64,000 nucleotides of DNA from Dyella kyungheensis (GCF_016905005.1 NZ_JADIKC010000007.1:62001-126000); one strand, 5' to 3'. Counted from the first letter of the stretch, positions 20,104 to 29,724 are shown. Numbers and translations are program-made. Notes: generated by a model from the letters alone, not told the origin.

Positions 20104-20576
20104 TGAGTTCGAAAGTCGCTGGCTTCACAATGCACGATGCTGCAGGCCATGCTGTCTTAAAGAGCGATTGGCTTCGCTGGGTGCGAGATCATAATGGACC
20201 CGGAGAGTTTGGAGTCGTCACGCATTTTTCATGGAGGGTCGATGGGCGTGACGTCTGTGTACCGGTTGATATTGGTCAAGTGACTTGGCATGTACTCCCT
20301 GATGCAAGCGGCTTCATTTGCTTTGAGAGAGGCTTCAAGACCGACAACTGTTACGTCCTCGACGCCTTCGGCAGAGAACGCTACCGCCTGCATGTTCCGT
20401 GGGAGCTTACGCCCTACGACGTACCTTCCGGCGCCAAAATGTGGTTTCGTAATGTCGGGACGCACGCTGATGGCAAATTCGGAGTTACTGCGTGGATTGA
20501 GTACGCAGGTGACTTCTACTTCGAACTGGACTACCACGAGGGTCGCTTTCTCTGGGGAAAGGAAATCCGATTCTGA
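20103..20576 (+). CDS. Candidate immunity protein for the TpsA C-terminal toxin
   Basis: 157 residues, no signal peptide or membrane segment, rich in aromatic residues (WRVDGRDVCVPVDIGQ, WFRNVG, YFELDYHEGRFLW). The start ATG overlaps the tpsA stop (TGATG) and GAGGAG lies 8 nt upstream, so it is coupled to the toxin gene. Position, size, cytosolic nature and lower GC than the shaft are what is expected of a CdiI-type immunity protein. I do not recognise the family; the role is inferred from context. The longer reading from a TTG at 20100 adds one residue. Confidence 0.7.
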   Translation: MSSKVAGFTMHDAAGHAVLKSDWLRWVRDHNGPGEFGVVTHFSWRVDGRDVCVPVDIGQVTWHVLPDASGFICFERGFKTDNCYVLDAFGRERYRLHVPWELTPYDVPSGAKMWFRNVGTHADGKFGVTAWIEYAGDFYFELDYHEGRFLWGKEIRF

Positions 20577-20937
20577 TTGGCGAAGCCTGCGACAAGCGAG
20601 ACGGATGTCGTTAAGTCGAATTAACCACCTCCGTCCCGTTTGCTTGCAAGTGCCAAGCAAGTAAGAGGTGCCAGGGACGATTTCGAAACAGGCAAAACAG
20701 GGGGCAAAGAGTGGAGCTTTCGAGCAAGTGAAGAGGCCGCCGACGGGCACCATGGCAGCCATGGCCATATCATGCCATCCGCTCCCAATGAGGAACGACT
20801 ATACCCCGTCAACCGCGCATCGATCCGGCGAGCGCTCCCCAGCATATAGGGGACGATTTCTTTTCACGATTTTCCAACGAAAACGCAACCCTCGGAATTC
20901 CGCGGGTCAGCATGACCAACGAAGACAAGACAAGACA
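20577..20937. other. gene-free stretch with short repeats
   Basis: 361 bp with no convincing start or coding signal. It contains one copy of a 29-nt repeat (20616-20644, second copy at 23692-23720) and one copy of an 18-nt motif (20667-20684) that recurs at 21581 and 22551. It may hold debris of earlier toxin/immunity cassettes, but no protein remnant was recognised. Confidence 0.4.
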
Positions 20938-21561
20938 ATGCGTTATTTACCTTGGCTGGCAAGCTTTCTATTTCTTTCTCTCGCTGGGCAGCTCGCCATG
21001 GCGGGAGAGTGCCCTCTTGATCTGCAGCTAACAGGCTCGCCAGATGTCATTCTCCAACAATTGAAGGAATTGCCCGTCATGAGCGCGGAGCAGCAAACCG
21101 AACGAAAGCCTTTGTTCGGGCACTGCGATTATAAGACGTCTACTTTCATGCAATTCAATGGAGCTCCCACGGGAATGTGCTCAGTGGCCGGGTACCCAGT
21201 GATCGCTTCCGCGGTGGAAATTGTCGACAGTAGCTCCGCAGTGGTTGCGCAGAGCTATTTAATCCCGAAGTCAGAAGCCGCACTCAGGGCGGTGGATGCG
21301 ACTATCAAGAAGATTGCGACTCCTTTGTCACCGGCTGAATACCCAGAAGCGTTGCGCAGGCCGAATGCTTATACCCTGATCGATATCGCTTATGCGAAGA
21401 ACGACGATCTATGGATCATTAGCCACAAGTACTGGGAGCCAAATGAGGCTCATTCGTTACCCGATTACTACGTGCTGATGCACGTCAGGAGACCATGGCT
21501 GACATTCGCATTGAGAGATACCAATAAATGCATGGCGCTACCTCAGGCGGATAAGCATTGA
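20938..21561 (+). CDS. exported protein of unknown function in the CDI cargo region
   Basis: 207 residues starting MRYLPWLASFLFLSLAG, a clear signal peptide with likely cleavage after AMA before GECP. The mature part has cysteines in GECP, GHCDY, GMCSV and NKCMA that could form two disulphides. No family recognised. The in-frame extension back to 20668 has no coding character and was left out. It lies downstream of the candidate immunity gene, flanked on both sides by copies of the 18-nt motif, so it could be an orphan immunity or accessory gene; this is a guess from position. Confidence 0.65.
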   Translation: MRYLPWLASFLFLSLAGQLAMAGECPLDLQLTGSPDVILQQLKELPVMSAEQQTERKPLFGHCDYKTSTFMQFNGAPTGMCSVAGYPVIASAVEIVDSSSAVVAQSYLIPKSEAALRAVDATIKKIATPLSPAEYPEALRRPNAYTLIDIAYAKNDDLWIISHKYWEPNEAHSLPDYYVLMHVRRPWLTFALRDTNKCMALPQADKH

Positions 21562-21691
21562 TCAGTAACGGCAGGAAAAAAGCGCCAGGGACAATTCCAG
21601 CACAGCCTGGCCAGCACTCGGATCGTCCATCTAGGCTCATTGAAAGTCCCTTCCGCCACCAGATTGCAACCACCCGGTTTTGGAACATGCA

Positions 21692-22483
21692 ATGAGACTT
21701 CGAATTTGCTATTGGAAGCTTGGTACAGCGACGGTTCTTGCTATCGCCTCCAGCTCAGTGGCCGCCAGTGGCGCACTGAATGCGAGAACCTACATCGATG
21801 CTGCCAACGAGTTGCTTTTGCGTGACCCATCACCCCGCAAGTCGGATCCGGTCACAGCGCGCTGGCTTGAAACGGTTACCGATGTCCAAGGCATTCTTGG
21901 GTCGGGCCCCTATGAAGCATCGAACATGATATCGCTCATGTCTGTGTGCGGCATGTCCGTGCAGCTCGCCGCGCGCTACACCTTGGAGGGGTTCGACCAA
22001 CTAACGCCCCTGGCGAATGACAAAGTGAAGCTATCCGCAGCTCTGGTAAAGCTTCAGACAGAGAACGCTGTGACCTATCAGGATGAATTGGCCGGCATCA
22101 TGGCCTTTTCCATAGCATGCATGTCCCGCGAAGTTGCACCGATGAACGAATTTCTGGCGTCCTTATCTCCAGAACAATTGACGCCTATTCGCCGCCAAGG
22201 GGCAGCGCAAATGCGCGACGGCATTCGCGCCGCGATTCTTGGAAACATCTCTCTTTCGAGTGACGTAAGCATAAGTGTCGAAAATCGGAGAATTATCGTC
22301 ACCTCCCTCGCTGCCAACATTGATGCGCTCGCCACCTCGTTGCCTGAAGATTTTCGCCGATATCTCGTAGGAGTGATGGAAGCCCAGCCATCCGTGAGTG
22401 ATGCAGACATCCGCAGGGCAATGTCACACATCAGTGAAGTATTGAAGACGCAAGGGCCGTGCAATGGGGTCTGCGGAATTTGA
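21692..22483 (+). CDS. exported protein of unknown function in the CDI cargo region
   Basis: 263 residues. The start is placed at ATG 21692 (MRLRICYWKLGTATVLAIA) because it opens a signal peptide cleaved near VAAS; the upstream TTG in frame adds four residues. The mature part is mainly helical, with cysteines in SVCGMS, ACMSRE and a C-terminal GPCNGVCGI. No family recognised. Like its upstream neighbour it is exported and sits between copies of the same short motif. Both may be periplasmic proteins linked to the CDI locus or simply inserted cargo. Confidence 0.65.
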   Translation: MRLRICYWKLGTATVLAIASSSVAASGALNARTYIDAANELLLRDPSPRKSDPVTARWLETVTDVQGILGSGPYEASNMISLMSVCGMSVQLAARYTLEGFDQLTPLANDKVKLSAALVKLQTENAVTYQDELAGIMAFSIACMSREVAPMNEFLASLSPEQLTPIRRQGAAQMRDGIRAAILGNISLSSDVSISVENRRIIVTSLAANIDALATSLPEDFRRYLVGVMEAQPSVSDADIRRAMSHISEVLKTQGPCNGVCGI

Positions 22484-22835
22484 TCGAGAGCAGCCGGGAT
22501 GCTCCAGAGCCGACTTTCCATCTGCGCCCACTGGAAAAGGCGCCGGAAAAGGTGCCGGCGACAATTTCTGACATCAACAACAGTGCCATTTCTGAAAAGT
22601 GCACTGACATCTTGTCAGACCCGAGCCCTCACGCTCGGCTGCGGTCACGCGGACATCCATCTCGCCCAACCCTGACAGACGATGCCAGCCCTGCTTGTTA
22701 GGGTCAGTCCGCCATTCGCGCTGTCGTGTTGCAAGGCCTCGCGAATGACCATGACTACCAGGTCATGAGGCGCGGGCCGTGAGTGCTTGCTACACCCACG
22801 ACCCGCTAACCATCACCAACTTATAGAGAGTTGAT
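22484..22835. other. gene-free stretch with hairpins
   Basis: 352 bp without a convincing gene. Visible are the third 18-nt motif (22551-22568), an inverted repeat CATTCGCG/CGCGAATG around 22713-22749 and CATGAC/GTCATG around 22751-22768. These lie upstream of the small hypothetical gene at 22836 and could be part of its leader. Confidence 0.35.
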
Positions 22836-23180
22836 ATGGCTACCCGTGATCATACGGTACGCATTCGCTCGTCCGTCCCCCCTGACGACACCCTCACTCC
22901 TCCGCCAGACGACCCGTTGTCCTCGGCGGCGGCATGGCCCGAAACCCTGCGGCATAGCACTCGCGGTGACATCGCTCTGGCGGTGCTCGCCCTCACGCGC
23001 TTGCGTCTCGACAGCGAGCAGTGCCGCATCGCGCAGGCGCGCGGATTCCCCGGCAGACCGCTGCCATGGCCGCTTCCCGTGGCCGTCACGGCCAGCCTCG
23101 GCACGGCCATCCACTGTCTTCAGCAGTACGCCCGCCTGCTCGGTGACGAGCCTCGAGTGAACACCACACGCCTCCGATGA
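22836..23180 (+). CDS. hypothetical protein, 114 residues
   Basis: ATG 22836 is preceded by GAGAG at a suitable distance. The N-terminal third is Pro/Asp-rich and probably disordered; residues about 40-105 look helical (GDIALAVLALTRLRLDSEQC and a later LGTAIHCLQQYARLLG). No signal peptide or motif recognised. It may be one of the small lineage-specific xanthomonad proteins, but I cannot assign a family. A strong nested hairpin follows directly, before the HigA-like gene. Confidence 0.5.
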   Translation: MATRDHTVRIRSSVPPDDTLTPPPDDPLSSAAAWPETLRHSTRGDIALAVLALTRLRLDSEQCRIAQARGFPGRPLPWPLPVAVTASLGTAIHCLQQYARLLGDEPRVNTTRLR

Positions 23181-23233
23181 TCGCCCTTACGGCGCATCGG
23201 CCTTCATGGTGATGCGCCGCTCTCGGGCGATCA
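23178..23233. terminator. nested hairpin between two small genes
   Basis: Outer arms TGATCGCCC (23178-23186) and GGGCGATCA (23225-23233); inner arms CGGCGCATC (23190-23198) and GATGCGCCG (23211-23219). All 18 pairs are perfect. There is no T run, so it may be an attenuator, an RNA stabiliser or a protein site rather than a simple terminator. The first arm overlaps the last codons of the upstream gene. Confidence 0.5.
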
Positions 23234-23319
23234 CCGACGAAGCTGCCAAGCATTCACTGACACGGAGCGCTGTAAGCGCTTAGCCGCTGCGCGGCCGTGT
23301 CCGACAGGGAGGAACCACC

Positions 23320-23634
23320 ATGGAACTGATCCAGCTCACCCCGCATTCGGAAGTGGACCCCTCGCAACCGCTGCGAGCCCCCGGCGACATCCTGCTGCAC
23401 GCCTACCTGATCCCAAGCGCACTCAACCCCGCCCAACTGGCCTGTCGCTCCGGCATCCCTGCCGATCACATTAAAGCCTTCATCGCCGACACCCACCCCA
23501 TCACCCCCAAGACCGCGCTACGCCTTTCCCTCATCTTCGATACCACCGCCTTCTACTGGCTGGCACTTCAGGCGCGGTACGATCTGGAAAGGGCGAAGCC
23601 TGTGGTCCGCGCTTATCGTCCTCTTGTTGATTGA
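23320..23634 (+). CDS. HigA-family antitoxin-like HTH protein (orphan)
   Basis: 104 residues with a GGGAGGA ribosome site just upstream. It shows the HigA/VapI layout: PGDILLHAYLIP, then a helix-turn-helix (LNPAQLACRSGIPADHIKAFI), then ITPKTALRLSLIFDTTAFYWLALQARYDLE, which is the characteristic C-terminal signature. Such proteins repress their own promoter and neutralise a HigB RNase. No HigB-like ORF lies immediately upstream or downstream, so this copy is an orphan or has been recruited as a regulator. Confidence 0.8.
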   Translation: MELIQLTPHSEVDPSQPLRAPGDILLHAYLIPSALNPAQLACRSGIPADHIKAFIADTHPITPKTALRLSLIFDTTAFYWLALQARYDLERAKPVVRAYRPLVD

Positions 23635-23691
23635 GGGCAAAAGCACGACACGACAAACGGGATGGGGATCGTTGAGCCCGACCGCCATTGT

Positions 23692-23720
23692 TCGAATTAA
23701 CTACCTCCGCCGCGGTTGCT
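23692..23720 (+). repeat. second copy of a 29-nt repeat
   Basis: TCGAATTAACTACCTCCGCC and the next nine bases match 20616-20644 at 25 of 29 positions. The two copies bracket the cargo region behind the CDI-like locus. Confidence 0.5.
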
Positions 23721-23884
23721 CTGGATGCTGCGACAATTGGCCCGGAAAAGCGGCGTCTGCTTTCAACCATATCGGACCTAAAGCTCTGCAGGGAGCTGCG
23801 AGCAATAGTCTGATTCTGGGCGCCGCGGCGCTGCCCCATCCTCTCGAAGCAACCAGTGCAAATCATCCCAAGGAGGGCTTGAGC

Positions 23885-24517
23885 TTGAAAACACCTGACG
23901 AATTTGCAGAAGCAATGAAGGCGAGAGAAGCACTTTCTCATGGAGATATCAACGGCTCCCTCGCCGCCCCTGGCACTGGGGGCAAACAGTACAGCCCGTG
24001 CCCCCAAACGCGCCTGTTGAACACCCTGGCGCTCCTGCTCTGCGGTGGCGTGGCCCTGTGGATGGCGTGGCGGGGTCTGGGCAACCACCATCCGCTGCTC
24101 GCTGGCGTCGTTGCTCTAGGCGCTGTGCTCGCCATCACCGGCGTGGCGTATGTGGCCACGGTCCGTGTTGTTATTGATGACCGAACGCTTGTACGCACTT
24201 GGCTCATGGGCCGACGGGTCATCGTATTGGAGGACATCGCGCAACTGGGCCTCGTCCAATACAAGGGCACGCTGTCGCTGCTCATTCGGAGAAGTCGGTG
24301 GCGTCGACTGTCGCTCAGCAGTGATACGTTCGACTGGCAAGATGTGCGCTGTATGCACCGCGACATTCTGCTGGCCTTGGGCTTGGACACCGAGCCGATG
24401 TGGCCGACCGCCCCGCGCTGGCTGGGAATGCTGGACGTGGCTGCGGTGCTGAGCTACAGGCGCTTCCAGGCGGAGAGGCAAGGAAGCGATGGCGCTCATT
24501 TAGAGAAAGTGTTCTGA
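23885..24517 (+). CDS. membrane protein of unknown function
   Basis: About 210 residues. The start is set at TTG 23885, 7 nt after a strong AAGGAGGG (23870-23877); the open frame extends further upstream but without a coding signal, and an ATG at residue 11 is an alternative. Two membrane helices (LLNTLALLLCGGVALWMAW, then LLAGVVALGAVLAITGVAYV) precede a cytosolic region VRVVIDDRTLVRTWLMGRRV that resembles PH-like membrane-protein domains. No function is assigned. The small membrane-protein gene follows after 22 bp. Confidence 0.6.
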   Translation: MKTPDEFAEAMKAREALSHGDINGSLAAPGTGGKQYSPCPQTRLLNTLALLLCGGVALWMAWRGLGNHHPLLAGVVALGAVLAITGVAYVATVRVVIDDRTLVRTWLMGRRVIVLEDIAQLGLVQYKGTLSLLIRRSRWRRLSLSSDTFDWQDVRCMHRDILLALGLDTEPMWPTAPRWLGMLDVAAVLSYRRFQAERQGSDGAHLEKVF

Positions 24518-24539
24518 CCCCTTTGTTTGGCTAAGAGAA

Positions 24540-24752
24540 ATGAAGAAGGCCGCCTTTTCATTGGTATTTGGGCTTGTTGCATTCGCGCTCGGATGCATTC
24601 TTGTGTTTGCTCTCGCCTTTGTGATGAGCATCATAAGTGGCGGGGAATTTGACGTGCCTCACGTTGCGCATGCGTCCATCCGTTCCGGCCTATTTCTAGG
24701 AATAACGGGTCTTCTAATGTTTTCCTTGTATGCATCCGACCGCAGGCGATAA
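24540..24752 (+). CDS. small two-helix membrane protein
   Basis: 70 residues: MKKAAFSLVFGLVAFALGCI and onward form one long hydrophobic helix, and GLFLGITGLLMFSLYASDRRR a second ending in positive charges. ATG 24540 follows AAGAGAA. It is probably co-transcribed with the larger membrane protein 22 bp upstream. No family recognised. Confidence 0.5.
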   Translation: MKKAAFSLVFGLVAFALGCILVFALAFVMSIISGGEFDVPHVAHASIRSGLFLGITGLLMFSLYASDRRR

Positions 24753-25061
24753 GGGGCCGGCATGGTTGCCCCGCTGCTCAGCACCGACCCTCCACCACCA
24801 GGAGTAAGTCCGGTCCTGACTACTTCTGACCGCCCCATGGGTTAGCGAGAATTTCCCCCTGACACCATTTCTTCCCAAATTCTCTCGGTCACCGCCCACC
24901 GTCATTTCGGCACAGGCGGAATCCAGTAGCGAGTACGTCGATTCATCGAGATCGCCGGCGGTGCGCTTCGCGAAAACTCAACACAGTGTCTGCTGGATTC
25001 CGGCCTGCGCCGGAATGACGGTGAGGAAGATGCACATCGATGGCAGGTTTTGAACGAGCAT
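24753..25061. other. gene-free stretch before the murA terminator
   Basis: No coding signal seen. The right half is occupied by a REP-like pair of family B (24900-24926 and 24993-25021), described separately. Confidence 0.5.
24900..25021. repeat. REP-like inverted pair, family B
   Basis: The left arm (from 24900) and right arm (24993-25021) are inverted, imperfect copies of a GTCATTCCGGCGCAGGCCGG type unit ending AATCCAG. The same unit, also as an inverted pair, occurs at 45635-45772. The left arm here is slightly degenerate (TTTCGGCACAGGCGG). Confidence 0.8.
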
Positions 25062-25092
25062 AAAAAAGGCCGCTTTCGCGGCCTTTTTTTAT
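25062..25092. terminator. bidirectional intrinsic terminator
   Basis: AAAAAAGGCCGC, a TTTC loop and GCGGCCTTTTTTT form a GC stem flanked by A and T runs on either side, so it works on both strands. It ends the murA unit on the minus strand and closes the accessory region on the plus strand. Confidence 0.9.
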
Positions 25093-25108
25093 GCAACGTC
25101 TGAACAAC

Positions 25109-26651
<1,543 letters not shown>

Positions 26652-26905
26652 GGTTGTTCCACTTGCTTTGATGGGGTCAGCGCCGCCGATCCGGTAAGTA
26701 ACCGAACCCAATGGCAGCGACTATGACGTTAAAATGCGAATATGCCATGTTAATGGAAAACCTCTGTCGCAGAAACGACACGTGCTGTCGGCGCCTTCCG
26801 GCCCTGGGCCGTTAACCACCCACAACAATATGATTTAGCGGAATTTTCCCTCTACCAACACCTGTTCAGGGTGATGACGGAAATCCGGCCGACTTTCGAG
26901 GACGC
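26652..26905. promoter_or_regulatory. divergent promoter region between ibaG and kdsD
   Basis: 254 bp between divergent genes. An AT-rich patch (around 26727-26760, with TTAAAATGCGAATATG and TGTTAATGG) is the most likely site of at least one promoter. No operator symmetry stands out. Confidence 0.4.
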
Positions 26906-27916
26906 ATGAACGCCCACGTTGCCCCAGCCAACCCGAACGCGATCAACGCCGATGCCATCGTGCAGAGCGCGCGCACCGTGATCGCCACCGAGGCGGCCAC
27001 CATCAGCGCGCTGGAACCGCGTATCGGACCCGAATTCGTGGAAGCCTGCCGCCTGATCATCAGCTGCGCCGGCCGCGTGGTCGTGACCGGCATGGGCAAG
27101 TCGGGCCATGTGGCCCGCAAGATCGCCGCCACCCTGGCATCCACCGGCACGCCCGCGTTCTTCGTCCATCCGGGCGAAGCCAGCCATGGCGACCTGGGCA
27201 TGATCCTGCCGCAGGACATCGTGCTCGCCCTGTCCAACTCCGGCGAAACCGACGAGGTGCTGTTCATCCTGCCGGTGATCAAGCGCCAGGGCATTCCATT
27301 GATCGCCATCACCGGCAACGCCCATTCCTCGCTGGCCGACCAGGCCAACGTGCATCTGGACGCCAGCATCGCCGTCGAGGCCTGCCCGCTGGGCCTGGCG
27401 CCCACCGCCAGCACCACCGCGGCGCTGGTGATGGGCGATGCGCTTGCCATCGCCTTGCTGGAAGCGCGCGGATTCACCTCGGAAGATTTCGCCCGCTCGC
27501 ATCCGGCGGGTAGCCTGGGGCGTCGCCTGCTGCTGCATATCAGCGACGTCATGCATACCGGCGAAGGCATTCCGGCCGTGCCGCCGAACGCCTCGCTCAC
27601 CCAGGCACTGATGGAAATGACCCGCAAGCACCTGGGCATGACTGCCGTTGTCGATGCCGACCATCGCCTGCTCGGCGTGTTCACCGACGGCGACCTTCGC
27701 CGAGCGCTGGACGACGACGACCTGGACCTGCGCGGCGCCACCGTGGCCGAACTGATGACGCGCGGCCCCAAGACCATCGGCGCCGACAAGCTGGCCATCG
27801 AGGCCGCCCAGCTGATGGAAAAGCACCAGATCCACGCGCTGCTGGTGGTCAACGACCAGCAACAGGTGGTGGGAGCGCTTAACATTCACGATCTGCTCCG
27901 CGCCCGTGTGGTCTGA
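26906..27916 (+). CDS. kdsD: D-arabinose 5-phosphate isomerase (KpsF/GutQ family)
   Basis: 336 residues, full family length. It converts ribulose 5-phosphate to arabinose 5-phosphate, the first step to Kdo for LPS. The sugar-isomerase (SIS) domain is at about 40-190, with GMGKSGHVARKIAATLAST, LALSNSGETDEV and a PTASTTAALVMGDA segment. Two CBS domains follow (about 210-260 and 275-335; VFTDGDLRRAL, LLVVNDQQQVVGAL). It opens the kdsD-kdsC-lptC-lptA-lptB unit. Confidence 0.96.
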   Translation: MNAHVAPANPNAINADAIVQSARTVIATEAATISALEPRIGPEFVEACRLIISCAGRVVVTGMGKSGHVARKIAATLASTGTPAFFVHPGEASHGDLGMILPQDIVLALSNSGETDEVLFILPVIKRQGIPLIAITGNAHSSLADQANVHLDASIAVEACPLGLAPTASTTAALVMGDALAIALLEARGFTSEDFARSHPAGSLGRRLLLHISDVMHTGEGIPAVPPNASLTQALMEMTRKHLGMTAVVDADHRLLGVFTDGDLRRALDDDDLDLRGATVAELMTRGPKTIGADKLAIEAAQLMEKHQIHALLVVNDQQQVVGALNIHDLLRARVV

Positions 27917-28011
27917 TCGAAAGGCTCGGCTGCTATCAATTCCTGCGTGCACCGTCTGCGCCGCCCGGCGTTTGACGGTATCGCCCTCCCGCCCTTCTGC
28001 CGACAGATCCC

Positions 28012-28551
28012 ATGTACCTGGCTGACCTTCCCGCTGACGTGCTCGCCCGTGCCGCCAAGATCCGACTCGTCGTGTTCGACGTGGACGGCACCTTGACCGA
28101 CGGGCGCCTGTGGTATGCCGAAGACGGCCACGAAACCAAGGTGTTCCATGTGCACGACGGCCTGGGCCTGAAGTTGCTGATGGCCCATGGGGTGCAGGTG
28201 GCGATCATTTCGGCGCGCATCAGCCACCCGGTGGCACTGCGTGCCGAGGAACTGGATATCGCCCACGTCTACCAGGGCCAGGGCGACAAGCGCGCCTGCC
28301 TGCAGCAGCTGCTGGAAGCGCTCAACCTGACGCCGGAACAGGCCGCCTTCGTGGGCGACGACCTGCCCGACCTGCCGGCGATGCGGGAGGTCGGCCTGGC
28401 CGTGGCCGTGGCCAATGCGCACCCGTGGGTCGCCGAGCAATCGCACTGGCGCACCCGCCTGGGCGGCGGCCTGGGCGCGGCCCGCGAGGTCTGCGACCTG
28501 GTCCTGCACGCCCAGGGCAAGACGGATGCCGAGCGGGAGCGCTGGAAGTGA
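28012..28551 (+). CDS. kdsC: 3-deoxy-D-manno-octulosonate 8-phosphate phosphatase
   Basis: KdsC, 179 residues. It removes phosphate from Kdo-8-phosphate. HAD-superfamily motifs are visible: I as VVFDVDGTLTDG near residue 24 (nucleophile and acid/base Asp), II as the IISARIS segment, and III/IV as AFVGDDLPDLPAM. There is no cap domain, as usual in this C0-type family. Its TGA overlaps the GTG start of lptC (GTGA), which indicates translational coupling. Confidence 0.96.
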   Translation: MYLADLPADVLARAAKIRLVVFDVDGTLTDGRLWYAEDGHETKVFHVHDGLGLKLLMAHGVQVAIISARISHPVALRAEELDIAHVYQGQGDKRACLQQLLEALNLTPEQAAFVGDDLPDLPAMREVGLAVAVANAHPWVAEQSHWRTRLGGGLGAAREVCDLVLHAQGKTDAERERWK

Positions 28552-29216
28552 GCTTGCGCAGTTACCTGCGCGATCGCGGCCTGCCGGTAGCGATCGTGCT
28601 GATCGGCCTGGCTACCGGGGGCGCCCAGCTGTTGTACTGGTGGCTGGCGCCGGCGCCGAAGGTCAGCGAGTTCGTGGGTCCGCCGCGCTCGGGCTATACG
28701 CTGACCAATTTCCAGCTGTGGTCGTACGACGTGGACGGCTTGCCGAGCTTCGAGATGGTCGCCCCGCACCTGGAGCGCCGCGAGAACGACGAGTCGCTGT
28801 ACATCAACACGCCCGACTTCACCTTGCCGTCCAACGAGGCCGGCGTGCCGCCGTGGCTGGGCAAGTCGCTGTACGCCTGGGTCGACAAGAGCGGCACCCT
28901 GCTCAAGCTGCAAGGCCCGGTCTACATGCACCGGGCGGCCTTTGCCCAGACCGATGCGGCCGAAATGCACACCTCCGACGTCACCGCCTGGCCAAAAGAA
29001 AACCGAATGGTGACGGACGCCCCAGCGCATATGAAGCAAGGCGCACGTACACTTAACGGGGTGGGCATGCGTGCCAACCTCAACACCAATCATCTGGAGC
29101 TGTTCGATGAAGTCACCGGCTCGTTTCCGCCGCGACCCAAGAAGTCTCAAGCTGCCCCTCGCCCTGCTGGGCCTGGGACTGCTCATCCTGCAGCCGGCAC
29201 TGGCCAAGCAGGATGA
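28548..29216 (+). CDS. lptC: LPS export protein LptC
   Basis: 222 residues from a GTG that overlaps the kdsC stop by three bases. One N-terminal helix (LPVAIVLIGLATGGAQLLYWW) anchors it in the inner membrane; the periplasmic part is the LptC beta-jellyroll (YTLTNFQLWSYDVDG, MHTSDVTAWPKENRMVTD, HMKQGARTLNGVGMRANL). It connects the LptB2FG extractor to the LptA bridge. The last 35 codons overlap the start of lptA in another frame and encode a Pro/Ala-rich tail that is probably not structured. Confidence 0.93.
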   Translation: MSLRSYLRDRGLPVAIVLIGLATGGAQLLYWWLAPAPKVSEFVGPPRSGYTLTNFQLWSYDVDGLPSFEMVAPHLERRENDESLYINTPDFTLPSNEAGVPPWLGKSLYAWVDKSGTLLKLQGPVYMHRAAFAQTDAAEMHTSDVTAWPKENRMVTDAPAHMKQGARTLNGVGMRANLNTNHLELFDEVTGSFPPRPKKSQAAPRPAGPGTAHPAAGTGQAG

Positions 29217-29721
29217 CCGCAACCAGCCGATGAACTTCTCGTCCAAGTCCATGGACGGGTTCAACGCGCCCAACACGGTCACTACGCTCACCGGCAATGT
29301 CGTGGCCACGCAGGGCACGATGAAGCTGACCGGCGCCGTGGCCAAGCTGTATCTCGATGCCGACACCCAGGTGGCGCGCGCCGTGGTGACGGGAAACCTG
29401 GCGCATATCGAACAGCTCGACGACGCCGGCAACCTGATGCAGGGCGACGCGCTCCAGCTCGACTACGACAACATCAACGGCATTGCGGTGCTCACGGGTA
29501 ACGCCGTGGTGCGTCAACAGGGCCGCGGCGAGTTTCATGGCGACAAGCTGGTCTACAACACGCAGACCTCGCTGATCACCGGTGAAGCCGCTGGCGACGG
29601 CCTGGTGCATGGCGTGATCCTGCCCAAGGCCAAGCCGGGCGCACCTGCCGCCACGCCGCCGAAGCCGGGCACGCCGCCTGCCACGCCGCCACCGGCCCCC
29701 AAGCCGGCCGAGGGCCATTGA
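29107..29721 (+). CDS. lptA: LPS transport periplasmic protein LptA
   Basis: 204 residues from the Met of MKSPARFRRDPRSLKLPLAL, which gives a normal signal peptide cleaved after PALA. The OstA/LptA jellyroll is seen in TVTTLTGNVVATQGTMKLTG, LQLDYDNINGIAVLTGNAVV and RGEFHGDKLVYNTQTSLITG. It forms the periplasmic bridge for LPS. The start lies inside lptC, giving a 110-nt overlap. The C-terminus is a Pro-rich tail (PPKPGTPPATPPPAPKP) absent from the E. coli protein. Confidence 0.94.
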   Translation: MKSPARFRRDPRSLKLPLALLGLGLLILQPALAKQDDRNQPMNFSSKSMDGFNAPNTVTTLTGNVVATQGTMKLTGAVAKLYLDADTQVARAVVTGNLAHIEQLDDAGNLMQGDALQLDYDNINGIAVLTGNAVVRQQGRGEFHGDKLVYNTQTSLITGEAAGDGLVHGVILPKAKPGAPAATPPKPGTPPATPPPAPKPAEGH

Positions 29722-29724
29722 TCG

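Larger units (their letters stand above)
20667..22568 (+). repeat. three copies of an 18-nt motif bounding the cargo genes
   Basis: GGTGCCAGGGACGATTTC at 20667-20684, AGCGCCAGGGACAATTCC at 21581-21598 and GGTGCCGGCGACAATTTC at 22551-22568 share a GTGCC-GGGAC-ATTTC core. They are spaced 914 and 970 bp, one before each exported-protein gene and one after the second. The feature spans from the first to the last copy. Confidence 0.5.
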
